DNA of 64,000 bases from Bin87 sp963663945 (lineage in GTDB: Bacteria > Chloroflexota > Dehalococcoidia > Lucifugimonadales > UBA3495): assembly GCA_963663945.1 (NCBI GenBank), contig OY760687.1, positions 1,674,001 through 1,738,000 of the forward strand, read 5' to 3'. Below are positions 32,023-40,121 of this stretch, in pieces. The notes under the pieces were generated by a model. That model worked only from the letters and a program-made list of their open reading frames with translations, made no database searches and was not told the DNA's origin. Numbering within the stretch: position 1 is the stretch's first letter; every line of letters begins with the position of its first letter. The translations under genes were made by a program, and so were the position numbers.

Positions 32023-33798
32023 ATGCTGAACCGTGCATGGAAACGTCTCACCGGCCGGATACTCGTTGCGATGGGGATGATCATCGCTCTCACCGTGCTG
32101 GTGGCCTGCGGAGCCACGGCTCCCGCCGATAGCACCGAACCGGCAACCGATAGCCCAGTGCCGGCGCAACCGGCCGCGAGTTCGTCGGGAGATCCGGCGC
32201 CGACGGCGGTACCCGCCCAGGCAGGCGCGCCCCAGACCACGGATCAGGGGATCTACGGAGGGATCGTGCCCATGCACGATTACGCCTTCCCGAACTTGAT
32301 CTTCCATCCGCATGAGTTCTCGAACCAAACGAAGAACATTTCCGGCATCTACAACGGACTGTTGGAATACGACGCTGAAACGGACGATCCCTATGACATC
32401 ACGGGCGACCTGGCGGAAAGCTGGGAACTGCAACCCGATGGCGTCACCTACGTGTTCCACCTGCACCAGAATGCGACGTGGCAGGACGGGACAGCGGTCA
32501 CGGCTGAGGACGTCGTTTACAGCATGGACAGCCTCGTCAACACCGAAGCGAACCGGCCGCAGACCCTGATCATCGCGCCGTATTATTCTCCCGGCAACGC
32601 GAGGGTGATTGACACGAACACCGTCGAAATCAAGACCAACAACCCCGCTCCGGACTTCATACCGATGATCGCGGCCGACGCCTTCAAAATGATGTCCAAG
32701 GCGTGGGGCGAATCGGACGTGGACACGTCAAAGTGGGAAAACGGGATGGGTTCCGGCCCGTTCCTGCCGACCTCCCTGGAGAAGGACGTCTCGATGTCCC
32801 TGGAGCGCAACCCCAACTACTGGAAAGAAGGCTTGCCGTACATTGACGGCAGCATCCACTACTACATCGCGGACAAGGGAACTGCCATTGGCTCATATCG
32901 CACGGGTCAAGTGCTGATGACAACCTGGCCCGTGACCAACCTCAGCAACACCGAGATCCTGGAGTTGCAGGAATCCGAGGCGGAGACGCTGGATGTGTAC
33001 CTGATTCCCAACACCAGCCTTCTGGGAACCCTCATCAACACGACCATTGAGCCCTTCAACGACGTGAGGGTCCGGCGCGCGCTGCACCTGGCTGTGGACC
33101 GGAGCGAATTCCGGGAGATTTTCGGCGGTGGAATAGCACCGGTGGGGACGCCGTTGCCGCCTGACACCTGGTTCGGCCGCACCGAGGCGGAGGCGTTGGA
33201 ACTGCCCGGTTTCCGCAGTAGCCCGGACGGCGGGAAACATCAGGGCGACCTCGAGGAAGCCAAGCGTCTGTTGGCGGAGGCCGGGGTGGAGGAAGGGTTC
33301 GAGGTCAACATCATGGCGCGCACCGCCGTGGAGTACGTTGACCTGGCACAGCTGCTGGCGGACCAGTTGCGTCGCAACCTGGGCTGGGACACCACGGTGC
33401 AGCCGATTGACAGTGCGACCGGCATAACTCGGTACAAAGAGCAGGACTACCAGATCGCGGCACAAGGAACGGCGTTGCTGCTCGGTGAGCCTGACCCCAT
33501 CATCGGCAAGATATTCATGCCCGGTGGGCTGTGGATCCAGTGGTCCGGCTGGGAAGCGCCTCAGAAGTTCCTGGATCTGTTCGCGGCACAAAGCCAGGAA
33601 CTGGACCGCACCAAGCGGGCGGAGATTCTCCGCGAGATGGAAGACTTCATGCTCAACGAGGACCCGGGGCCGCTGCTGGTTTACTACTGGAGTTTCCGGG
33701 ACCAGATCGTCAACAAGAAAATCCAGAACTACCACATGCCGGCCAGCATCTGGGTGCAGTTGAAGCACGAGCGGATCTGGTGTGATCCCGAGTGCTGA
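32023..33798 (+). CDS. ABC importer substrate-binding lipoprotein, family 5 (oligopeptide type)
   Basis: A 591-residue extracytoplasmic binding protein. A basic N-terminus, a hydrophobic stretch and the lipobox LVAC (Cys29) predict a lipoprotein; a Pro/Ala/Ser-rich linker follows to about residue 75. The SBP family 5 core has LAESWELQPDGVTYVFHLH, TWQDGTAVTAEDVVYSMD and RRALHLAVDRSEF. Family 5 members carry peptides, nickel, opines or sugars; the ligand is unknown. AGGGGG precedes the ATG. It is followed by two permeases but no ATPases, so the ATP-binding subunits must be encoded elsewhere. Confidence 0.93.
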   Translation: MLNRAWKRLTGRILVAMGMIIALTVLVACGATAPADSTEPATDSPVPAQPAASSSGDPAPTAVPAQAGAPQTTDQGIYGGIVPMHDYAFPNLIFHPHEFSNQTKNISGIYNGLLEYDAETDDPYDITGDLAESWELQPDGVTYVFHLHQNATWQDGTAVTAEDVVYSMDSLVNTEANRPQTLIIAPYYSPGNARVIDTNTVEIKTNNPAPDFIPMIAADAFKMMSKAWGESDVDTSKWENGMGSGPFLPTSLEKDVSMSLERNPNYWKEGLPYIDGSIHYYIADKGTAIGSYRTGQVLMTTWPVTNLSNTEILELQESEAETLDVYLIPNTSLLGTLINTTIEPFNDVRVRRALHLAVDRSEFREIFGGGIAPVGTPLPPDTWFGRTEAEALELPGFRSSPDGGKHQGDLEEAKRLLAEAGVEEGFEVNIMARTAVEYVDLAQLLADQLRRNLGWDTTVQPIDSATGITRYKEQDYQIAAQGTALLLGEPDPIIGKIFMPGGLWIQWSGWEAPQKFLDLFAAQSQELDRTKRAEILREMEDFMLNEDPGPLLVYYWSFRDQIVNKKIQNYHMPASIWVQLKHERIWCDPEC

Positions 33799-33886
33799 GG
33801 CGGGTGCGGATCAGAGACGGTCACACGGACAAAACGGGAACAGCTGAACCGAAGTCAAGTGACAGACGTCGGGACGAGGAGAAGCG

Positions 33887-34846
33887 ATGAACACCTACGT
33901 AATCAAGCGATTCATGCTCTTCGTCCCGACGTTGCTGCTGGTCACCCTGATGGTGTTCGCATTGATGCGGCTGGTGCCGGGCGACCCGGCCGAACTGCTG
34001 CTGATGGGGTTCGAGGGTGATGGCCAGTATTCGGCGCAACAGCTGGCCGATCTCCGCGCCAAGCTTGGTACCGACCGTCCGCTGGCGATCCAGTACCTGG
34101 ACTGGATCTGGGGGATGCTTCGCGGAGACTTCGGCGTGTCGATGTACTTCGACACCCCGATTGCAGAGGACATCGGCGCCAAGCTACCGATAACGCTGGA
34201 ATTGGCGGCTCTGGCGTTGCTGCTGGCGTTCGTGGTGGCAATGCCGCTGGGAGTCGTGTCAGCGGTCCGGCAGGACACCATCGCCGACTACGCTTCCCGC
34301 ATCATTGCGATTGCGGGCGTGGCCATGCCGACCTTCTGGATCGGCATTCTGGTGGTGTATTTCCTTGTGACCTGGTTCGACTGGTTGCCGCCGTTGGGAT
34401 ACGCGGACCTATGGGAGGACCCGTGGCGCAACCTGCAGCAAATGGTCTTCCCCGCGATCGCTCTGGGGTTTTACAACATGGCGCTGATCGCCCGGGTGAC
34501 CAGATCCTCGATGCTCGAGGTGTTCCGCGAGGACTACATCCGGACGGCGCGCTCGAAGGGTCTACGGGAGAGGGCGATCATCATCCGGCACGCCCTGAAG
34601 AATGCGTTCCTGCCGATCCTCACCATTTCCGGCTGGCAAATCGGCCGCCTGATTGCTGGGACGGTGGTCATCGAGACGATCTTCCTGGTGCCCGGCATGG
34701 GCCGTTTGCTGGTGGACAGCATATTGCACCGGGACTACACCATGATCCAGAGCATCGTGATGGTGATCGCGTTCATGGTGCTGGCGCTGAACCTCGTCGT
34801 GGACCTGCTCTACGCCTGGTTAGACCCTCGCATACGCTACGAGTAA
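33887..34846 (+). CDS. DppB-like ABC transporter permease
   Basis: A 319-residue inner-membrane permease of the oligopeptide/dipeptide family with six predicted helices. The N-terminal segment (RFMLFVPTLLLVTLMVFALMR) and the loop SMYFDTPIAEDI are typical of DppB/OppB. The EAA loop contacting the ATPase reads YIRTARSKGLRERAIIIRHAL, and the protein ends LYAWLDPRIRYE. GAGGAG precedes the ATG at 33887. It forms the heterodimer with the DppC-like permease encoded 51 bases downstream. Confidence 0.95.
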   Translation: MNTYVIKRFMLFVPTLLLVTLMVFALMRLVPGDPAELLLMGFEGDGQYSAQQLADLRAKLGTDRPLAIQYLDWIWGMLRGDFGVSMYFDTPIAEDIGAKLPITLELAALALLLAFVVAMPLGVVSAVRQDTIADYASRIIAIAGVAMPTFWIGILVVYFLVTWFDWLPPLGYADLWEDPWRNLQQMVFPAIALGFYNMALIARVTRSSMLEVFREDYIRTARSKGLRERAIIIRHALKNAFLPILTISGWQIGRLIAGTVVIETIFLVPGMGRLLVDSILHRDYTMIQSIVMVIAFMVLALNLVVDLLYAWLDPRIRYE

Positions 34847-34897
34847 CCCGGCGCAAATTATGCAACACCACCACGAACCGGCGTAAGGAAGAGGGAC

Positions 34898-35812
34898 ATG
34901 GCCCAGCAGACAACCGGAGTCCTCGCCCCCACTGAACCCACCGGCGCAGGGATGCGACCCAAGCGCACGTTCTGGGAGAACATTGTCAACTTCACGCAGC
35001 GCAAGCCGCTGGGCGCTTTTGGCGCGGTGGTCGTGATCCTGCTCGTGGTCATAGCCGCCTTGGCCCCGGTGGTGGCGACGGACGATCCCAGAGAAACCAA
35101 CGCCGCTTTCCGCTTCAGTCCGCCAAACTCCGACACGTGGCTCGGAGGCGACCAAATTGGCCGGGATGTTTACAGCAGGCTGGTGTATGGCACCCGGATC
35201 TCACTGGTGGTGGGTCTGCTCAGCGTATTCTTCGGGGTGACCATCGGCGCGTTCATCGGTATCGTGAGCGGTTATTTCGGAGGGATAACCGACCTGGTGA
35301 CCCAGCGGATCATGGACGCGATGATGTCGTTCCCGGCGCTGATCCTGGCGTTGGCGATCATGGCGATCCTGGGGGCGTCGGTGACCAACGTGGTCATCGC
35401 GCTCAGCGCGGTGTTCATCCCGGGCGCGGCGCGCACCATCCGCTCGCAGGCGCTGAGCATCAAGGAAGTCGATTACGTGCTGGCGGCGCGGGCGGTGGGC
35501 GCCGGCGACTGGCGCATCATCCTGAGGCACATGGCTCCCAACTGCGCGGCCACCTTCATCGTGCTGGCCAGCATATCCCTGGGCTGGGCCATTGTCGTTG
35601 AGGCATCGCTCAGCTTCCTGGGCGTCGGTATCCCGCCAGACGTGCCGTCCTGGGGCGGGATGCTCAACGGCGTCGCCCAGAACTCGCTGGACGTCGCGCC
35701 GTGGCTGGGTGTGTTCCCCGGCCTGGCCATCGCTATAACGGTGTTCGCGGTCAACCTGCTCGGCGATGCGCTGCGGGATGTGCTGGACCCGAGGATGCGC
35801 GGGGCGAACTAA
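34898..35812 (+). CDS. DppC-like ABC transporter permease
   Basis: A 304-residue permease with an N-terminal cytosolic extension (NTFTQRKPLGAFG-like) followed by the first helix, then LGGDQIGRDVYSRLVYGTRISL, the DppC/OppC hallmark. The EAA loop is VDYVLAARAVGAGDWRIILRH and the end is GDALRDVLDPRMRG. It pairs with the DppB-like protein for import driven by ATPases not encoded here. GGAAGAGG precedes the ATG, and a hairpin terminator follows 35 bases after the stop. Confidence 0.95.
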   Translation: MAQQTTGVLAPTEPTGAGMRPKRTFWENIVNFTQRKPLGAFGAVVVILLVVIAALAPVVATDDPRETNAAFRFSPPNSDTWLGGDQIGRDVYSRLVYGTRISLVVGLLSVFFGVTIGAFIGIVSGYFGGITDLVTQRIMDAMMSFPALILALAIMAILGASVTNVVIALSAVFIPGAARTIRSQALSIKEVDYVLAARAVGAGDWRIILRHMAPNCAATFIVLASISLGWAIVVEASLSFLGVGIPPDVPSWGGMLNGVAQNSLDVAPWLGVFPGLAIAITVFAVNLLGDALRDVLDPRMRGAN

Positions 35813-35846
35813 CGGCGCTCCCGGTTTTCATGGCGATAGCAATCGG

Positions 35847-35880
35847 GGGGAGGGACACGGTCCCTCCCCTTCTGCTTTTG
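35847..35880 (+). terminator. Terminator of the ABC importer operon
   Basis: GGGGAGGGAC and GTCCCTCCCC form a perfect 10-bp stem around ACG (35847-35869), followed by TTCTGCTTTT. Confidence 0.8.
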
Positions 35881-35917
35881 ATCTTGCTGCGGAGTTGCCG
35901 ATCCCCGGGCGTCGGTT

Positions 35918-35943
35918 GGGTTTCTGCTTTCGCAGGGACGACG
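35918..35943. repeat. Possible short intergenic repeat with CTGC-TTTC-GCAG hairpin
   Basis: GGGTTTCTGCTTTCGCAGGG followed by ACGACG resembles the CCTGCTTTCGCAGGAATGACG-type hairpin repeat common in environmental genomes. Only one copy is seen in this window. Confidence 0.3.
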
Positions 35944-35970
35944 CGGTAGACGCCGGCGCCGGCGGTACGG

Positions 35971-36336
35971 TCAGGATTCCGGGTAGGTGAGCTTCATCAG
36001 GACATGGCGGCGGTTCTGGGTGTAGGGGCGGACCTGCTCAGGCCAGCGGCCGGAGTCGACGGCTTCGGCCCACTCCGGGCTGGTGAGGACTTCGGGGCTC
36101 TCGATCTGGTAGACCGCGTGGTGCTTGGGCGTGCCGGGAATCTCGATTTCCTGGACCTGCCCGCCCATGGCCATGAGGAGGCGGTGAGTCTCGTAGCGGG
36201 TGACGCCCACGACGCCGGGGGTCTGGTTGAGCAGAGGACAGTGCTCAGTGTTGTAGACCTCGTTGAACAGGGCTTCACGATCAGGGTCGATGTCCATGCT
36301 GGCGATGAACAGGTACTTGGAATGCAGGTCGGCCAT
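35971..36336 (-). CDS. Dimeric alpha/beta-barrel (EthD-like) protein
   Basis: A 121-residue protein of ferredoxin-like alpha/beta fold, inferred from KYLFIASMDIDPDREALFNEVYNTEHCPLL, GVVGVTRYE and HHAVYQIESPEVLTSPEW. This resembles the EthD/DUF4286-type dimeric barrels, small proteins found beside degradation genes and sometimes acting as heme- or substrate-binding monooxygenase-like enzymes. The start is ATG 36336 with GGAGGT six bases upstream. It is 19 bases after the TPR gene on the same strand. Function unknown. Confidence 0.7.
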   Translation of the reverse strand: MADLHSKYLFIASMDIDPDREALFNEVYNTEHCPLLNQTPGVVGVTRYETHRLLMAMGGQVQEIEIPGTPKHHAVYQIESPEVLTSPEWAEAVDSGRWPEQVRPYTQNRRHVLMKLTYPES

Positions 36337-36355
36337 GAGGGTACCTCCGGTGAAT

Positions 36356-37006
36356 TCAGTGGGATTGGTGGAGCATCTGAGCGGCGATGGCCCAGTCGGA
36401 ACGTGCGGCGGCCATGTCGCCCAGGTTGGAATGAGCCTTGCCGCGAGCGACATAGGCTTCGGTGTAGTGGTCGTTCAGCCGGATGGCGGCGTCGAAATGG
36501 GCGACTGCGGCGCGGTCGTCACCGGCGTCGCGCCGGACCAGCCCGCGCCAGTAGTGGGTGGATGGATCGTCGGGTTCGTAATGCAGCGCCCGGTTCAAGT
36601 CTTCCGCGGCGTCAGCCAGGCATCCCAATTTGTAGCGTGCGATGCCCCGGGTGCGCCACGCGCGAGCCAGCGCGTCATCGAGTTCCAACGCCCGGGACGC
36701 ATCGCACTCGGCGGCCAACCAATCCGAACGGTCCAGGTGAATGGCGCTCCGATCGAACCACGCTTCGGCCATGTTCTCGTCCAGGCCGATCGCCGCGTCG
36801 AGCTCAGCCAATGCCGCCTCAGCACGTCCCAGAATCGACAGGGATCGGCCCCGGAGCCAACGGACCAGAGCATCATCTGGGGTTGCGAGAAAAGCGAGGT
36901 CCAGGTCAGCCAGCGCGGATTGGGGGTCGCCGCTGGCGAGGTGCGCTTCCGCGCTCCGCACGTGCTCAGTCACGGACTGGGAGCGGTTCCGGTCGGCGCG
37001 CTGCAT
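36356..37006 (-). CDS. Tetratricopeptide-repeat protein
   Basis: A 216-residue protein made of about six TPR units (for example SAEAHLASGDPQSALADLDL, GRAEAALAELDAAIGLDE, GRAHSNLGDMAAARSDW-like), with the conserved small residues and Pro at helix turns. No signal peptide or enzyme domain is seen, so it is probably a cytosolic scaffold. ATG 37006 is chosen; an in-frame TTG at 37030 lies at the edge of the palindromic repeat. It probably shares a transcript with the EthD-like gene. Confidence 0.8.
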   Translation of the reverse strand: MQRADRNRSQSVTEHVRSAEAHLASGDPQSALADLDLAFLATPDDALVRWLRGRSLSILGRAEAALAELDAAIGLDENMAEAWFDRSAIHLDRSDWLAAECDASRALELDDALARAWRTRGIARYKLGCLADAAEDLNRALHYEPDDPSTHYWRGLVRRDAGDDRAAVAHFDAAIRLNDHYTEAYVARGKAHSNLGDMAAARSDWAIAAQMLHQSH

Positions 37007-37029
37007 GAGCTTGAAGTCGAAATAAAGCA

Positions 37030-37055
37030 AGGGGCGGCCTCATCGGACCGCCCCT
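37030..37055. repeat. GC-rich intergenic palindrome, copy 2 (variant)
   Basis: AGGGGCGGCC (37030-37039) pairs with GACCGCCCCT (37046-37055), one G-T pair, around a 6-base loop. The outer AGGGGCG/CGCCCCT and the following GA match copies at 6915 and 41481. It lies between the ThDP enzyme and the TPR gene. Confidence 0.55.
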
Positions 37056-37073
37056 GAGTGAGCTGAACCCGGG

Positions 37074-38720
37074 TTAGAAAGCGCGGCGGTGGGAGTAGTT
37101 GATCTCCTCGTTGGTGATGAATTCGAGGAGTACCGCGTTTCCGTTCTCGTTCTGCTGGCGGGCGCGCTGGAACGCCGGGATGATCTCGTTGGGATCGGTG
37201 ATGCGCTCGGCGTAGCCGCCCATGGCGCGGCCCATATCGGCGTAGTTCCCGCCGAGGTCGCGGGTGTTGTAGAGGTCGTGAGAACGCTGCATGGCGTTGG
37301 TTTCCACCGCCATGGTCGAGTTGTTGAGCACCACGGTCGTGATTGGGGCGTTGCTGCGCACAGCGGTCTCGAAGTCGAGGCCGACCATGCCGAAAGCGGC
37401 ATCACCCATGAAGTTGACGCACATCTTGTCCGGGTCGGCCAGCTTGGCGCCAATCACGAGCCCGAGCCCGGTGCCCAGGCCGTGGGACTTCCCCCAGCCG
37501 AGATAGGTGCGCGGGCCACCAGAGCGATAGAACGGCGTGATCTGGTCGCGGGGACTGCCGGAGTCATGGGTGATGATGGCCTCACTCGCCGGTACGGCCT
37601 TCTGGAAATCGGTGATGACGCGGTAGGGGTTGACCAACGGGCCGGCGTCGGTGGTCTTGTGCTCCCACTCGGCCAGCCAGGCTTCGCGCACGGACGAAAT
37701 CTCTCCCGTGACCTCCGCGTTGTTGCGGCGGCTGTCGCCGACGATCTCGCGGCAGGCTTCAATCATTTGGCGCAGTGCCAGCTTGGCGTCGCCGATGACC
37801 GGGAACTGGACGTCGTAGTCCTTGTTCAGGTCGCGCGGGTCGTTGGTGTTCTGGATCAGGGTGCGGCCGGACGGCAGGTTCATGGACATGCCGTGCCTGG
37901 TGAAGCTGGCACCGACGCCGAAGATGACATCGGCGCGACGCACGAAGTGGTACACGGTGCCCGACATCACGCCGGACCCGCTCCCCAGAGCCAGGGGATG
38001 CTGCTCGGGGAAACCGCTCTTGCCCAGCAGGGTGGTCATCACCGGTGCGGACAGAAGCTCGGCCAATTCGACCAGATCGTCGGTGGCCTCGGCGTACATC
38101 ACACCCTGCCCGGCGTGGATGACCGGATAAGTTGCGGAGCACAGCGCGCGGGCCGCGGCTTCAATGTCGTCAGGGTCGGCCTGCGATGCGGACCGGCGGA
38201 CGTTTCCACCCCAGTAGAAGGCTTCCTCGGATACTTCCTCTAGAGCCACGTCGGCGGGGATCTCGACCATGGACGGCCCCGGTCGGCCGGTGTACAGGGC
38301 GTTGACGGCGCGGCGCATGACCTGGCTGGTGCTGCCCGACAGGTTCAGCCGTTCCAGGTGCTTGGTCACGCTGGCGAAGCTTTCGATGGAGTCGAACATG
38401 GGGAAGACGCCCTGGCGTTCGCGTGGGTGGCCAAGAGGCAGCAGCAGAATTGGCACGGAATCGGAGAAGGACGTGGCGACGCCGGAGTAGGCGTTCTCGG
38501 CGCCGGGACCGTACTGCATCGCAAACACGCCGGGCGGCCGGCCGTTGGTGATGCGGCTGTACCCGTCGGCAATGCCGACGCCGACGCGCTCCTGGCGGCA
38601 GATGACGGGTCGTATTCCGGCGGCGGCGCAGGCTTCGATAACTGGTGTGGTGGGGAAGCAGGAGAGGTATTTCACCCCCTCTCGCTTGAGGATTTCGGCG
38701 ATGGCATCGATGGTTTGCAC
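37074..38720 (-). CDS. Thiamin-diphosphate-dependent enzyme, acetolactate synthase-like
   Basis: A 548-residue member of the ThDP decarboxylase/carboligase family. The N-terminal PYR domain has the cofactor-activating Glu in CRQERVGVGIADGYSR, the middle domain follows, and the C-terminal PP domain has GDAAFGMVGLDFETAVRSNAPI with NNS at the metal site. Relatives include acetolactate synthase, benzoylformate decarboxylase, oxalyl-CoA decarboxylase and sulfoacetaldehyde acetyltransferase. No regulatory small subunit (ilvH) or ilvC is nearby, so branched-chain biosynthesis is unlikely in spite of leuCD 3 kb away. A TGTTATACT extended -10 is at 38786-38794. Confidence 0.88.
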   Translation of the reverse strand: MQTIDAIAEILKREGVKYLSCFPTTPVIEACAAAGIRPVICRQERVGVGIADGYSRITNGRPPGVFAMQYGPGAENAYSGVATSFSDSVPILLLPLGHPRERQGVFPMFDSIESFASVTKHLERLNLSGSTSQVMRRAVNALYTGRPGPSMVEIPADVALEEVSEEAFYWGGNVRRSASQADPDDIEAAARALCSATYPVIHAGQGVMYAEATDDLVELAELLSAPVMTTLLGKSGFPEQHPLALGSGSGVMSGTVYHFVRRADVIFGVGASFTRHGMSMNLPSGRTLIQNTNDPRDLNKDYDVQFPVIGDAKLALRQMIEACREIVGDSRRNNAEVTGEISSVREAWLAEWEHKTTDAGPLVNPYRVITDFQKAVPASEAIITHDSGSPRDQITPFYRSGGPRTYLGWGKSHGLGTGLGLVIGAKLADPDKMCVNFMGDAAFGMVGLDFETAVRSNAPITTVVLNNSTMAVETNAMQRSHDLYNTRDLGGNYADMGRAMGGYAERITDPNEIIPAFQRARQQNENGNAVLLEFITNEEINYSHRRAF

Positions 38721-38785
38721 GGTGTTACCTCGTCAGATGGAGACAATCGGCCGAACGCGGCCGCTGTTGGTAAGGGATTGCGCAG

Positions 38786-38794
38786 AGTATAACA
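38786..38794 (-). promoter_or_regulatory. Extended -10 promoter of the ThDP enzyme gene
   Basis: TGT-TATACT on the minus strand, about 65 bases before the ATG at 38720. There is no clear -35. Confidence 0.45.
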
Positions 38795-38865
38795 TCGAGG
38801 CTCTAAATCGCGGGGACTCGGGGTGGACAAGGGGACAGTCGACCCGCTGCTCTCTGTGGCGGCGA

Positions 38866-38894
38866 TTGTGCGCGATTACCTATGGGGCTAGAAT
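38866..38894 (+). promoter_or_regulatory. Sigma70-type promoter of the CaiB/BaiF pair
   Basis: TTGTGC (38866-38871), 17 bases and TAGAAT (38889-38894). The start site near 38901 gives a leader of about 23 bases before the TTG start at 38924. Confidence 0.65.
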
Positions 38895-38923
38895 GACTGC
38901 CGAACACGTTGGGGGGTCTGATT

Positions 38924-40120
38924 TTGAGCAGTGGAGCTTTGGCCGGCGTCAAGGTGGTGGACCTGACCCACCACATCGCTGGCCCTTATGGCACCAAACT
39001 GTTGGCCGATTTCGGGGCCGACGTCCTGAAGATCGAGCGGCCTGGGGGTGACGCGGGCCGCCGACTTCCGCCTTTCTACCACGACGAACCGGGCAGTGAG
39101 AAAAGTCTGCCTTTCCTCTACCTGAACACCAACAAGCGCAGCATCACGCTGAACCTGAAGTCGGAGACGGGCCGCGCGATCCTGATGGACCTGCTGTTGG
39201 ACGCAGACGCGGTGGTGGAGAACTTTTCCCCGCGCGTGATGCCGTCGCTGGGCCTGGATACGGACACGCTGCGCGAGCACAACCCTAAACTGGTGGTCGC
39301 GTCGGTGTCCAATTTCGGTCAGAGCGGGCCCTGGCGGGACTTCCGGGCGACCGAGATCGTCGAGTACGCGTTGGGCGGGCTGATGTACATCTTCGGGGCA
39401 TACGACCGGGAGCCGCTGAAACACGCGCTGCACCAGGCCCAGTTCAAAGCGGGAACCAACCTGGCGTCGGCCACGCTGATGGCGCTGTACCACCAGCGGC
39501 TCACCGGCCAGGGGCAGCGGGTGGACGTGTCGATACACGAGAGCATCGCCTCGGCGCTGCGGGACGTGACCAACAACTACACCTACACCGGAGCGGTGCG
39601 ACGCCGGCAGCCCAACCACACTGGCGACCTCACGCGGCTGCGGGCGGTTTCCGACGGTTACGTGCTGCCCAATCCCGGCATGGGGGCGACGCTGGACTGG
39701 AAGGTGATGGTGGACTTCCTGGAAGCTCCTGAGCTGGATGACGAACGGTTCGATAACGCGTCGGCGAGACTGGAAAACGCGGAAGCGCTGGGGGATATCC
39801 TGGACCAGATTTTCGCCACCAAGCAGAAGCAGGAAATCTTTTACGCGGCGCACCAGAAGCGGTTCATTTACGGCGTGATCGACTCCCCTGAAGAGACGGT
39901 GGACAACCCGCAAATACAGGCACGGGACTATTATGTGCCGGTGCATCATCCTGATCTGGGCGAAATCACATTCCCCGGAGCGCCGTTCCTGATGTCGGGC
40001 TCGCCGTGGGCGGTGACGGATGCCGCGCCGAGATTGGGCGAGCACACGGGAGCGGTGCTGGGAGACATGGGTTACAGCGCGCAGGATCTGGCCTGGCTAC
40101 GGGCTTCGGAGGTGATCTGA
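38924..40120 (+). CDS. Class III (CaiB/BaiF) CoA-transferase subunit lacking the catalytic Asp
   Basis: A 398-residue family III CoA-transferase: GVKVVDLTHHIAGPYGTKLLADFGADVLKIERP, YLNTNKRSITLNLKSETG, DAVVENFSPRVM, FGQSGPW and the interlocking-dimer segment RLTGQGQRVDVSIHESIA. The nucleophilic Asp expected before the G-x-x-x-A helix is replaced: the stretch reads HQAQFKAG, where the partner has FTDYTAG. I choose TTG 38924, 23 bases after the predicted transcription start; TTG 38909 would add five residues. The stop is one base before the ATG of the second subunit. A heteromeric enzyme, as in BbsEF, is likely. Confidence 0.88.
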   Translation: MSSGALAGVKVVDLTHHIAGPYGTKLLADFGADVLKIERPGGDAGRRLPPFYHDEPGSEKSLPFLYLNTNKRSITLNLKSETGRAILMDLLLDADAVVENFSPRVMPSLGLDTDTLREHNPKLVVASVSNFGQSGPWRDFRATEIVEYALGGLMYIFGAYDREPLKHALHQAQFKAGTNLASATLMALYHQRLTGQGQRVDVSIHESIASALRDVTNNYTYTGAVRRRQPNHTGDLTRLRAVSDGYVLPNPGMGATLDWKVMVDFLEAPELDDERFDNASARLENAEALGDILDQIFATKQKQEIFYAAHQKRFIYGVIDSPEETVDNPQIQARDYYVPVHHPDLGEITFPGAPFLMSGSPWAVTDAAPRLGEHTGAVLGDMGYSAQDLAWLRASEVI

Positions 40121-40121
40121 C

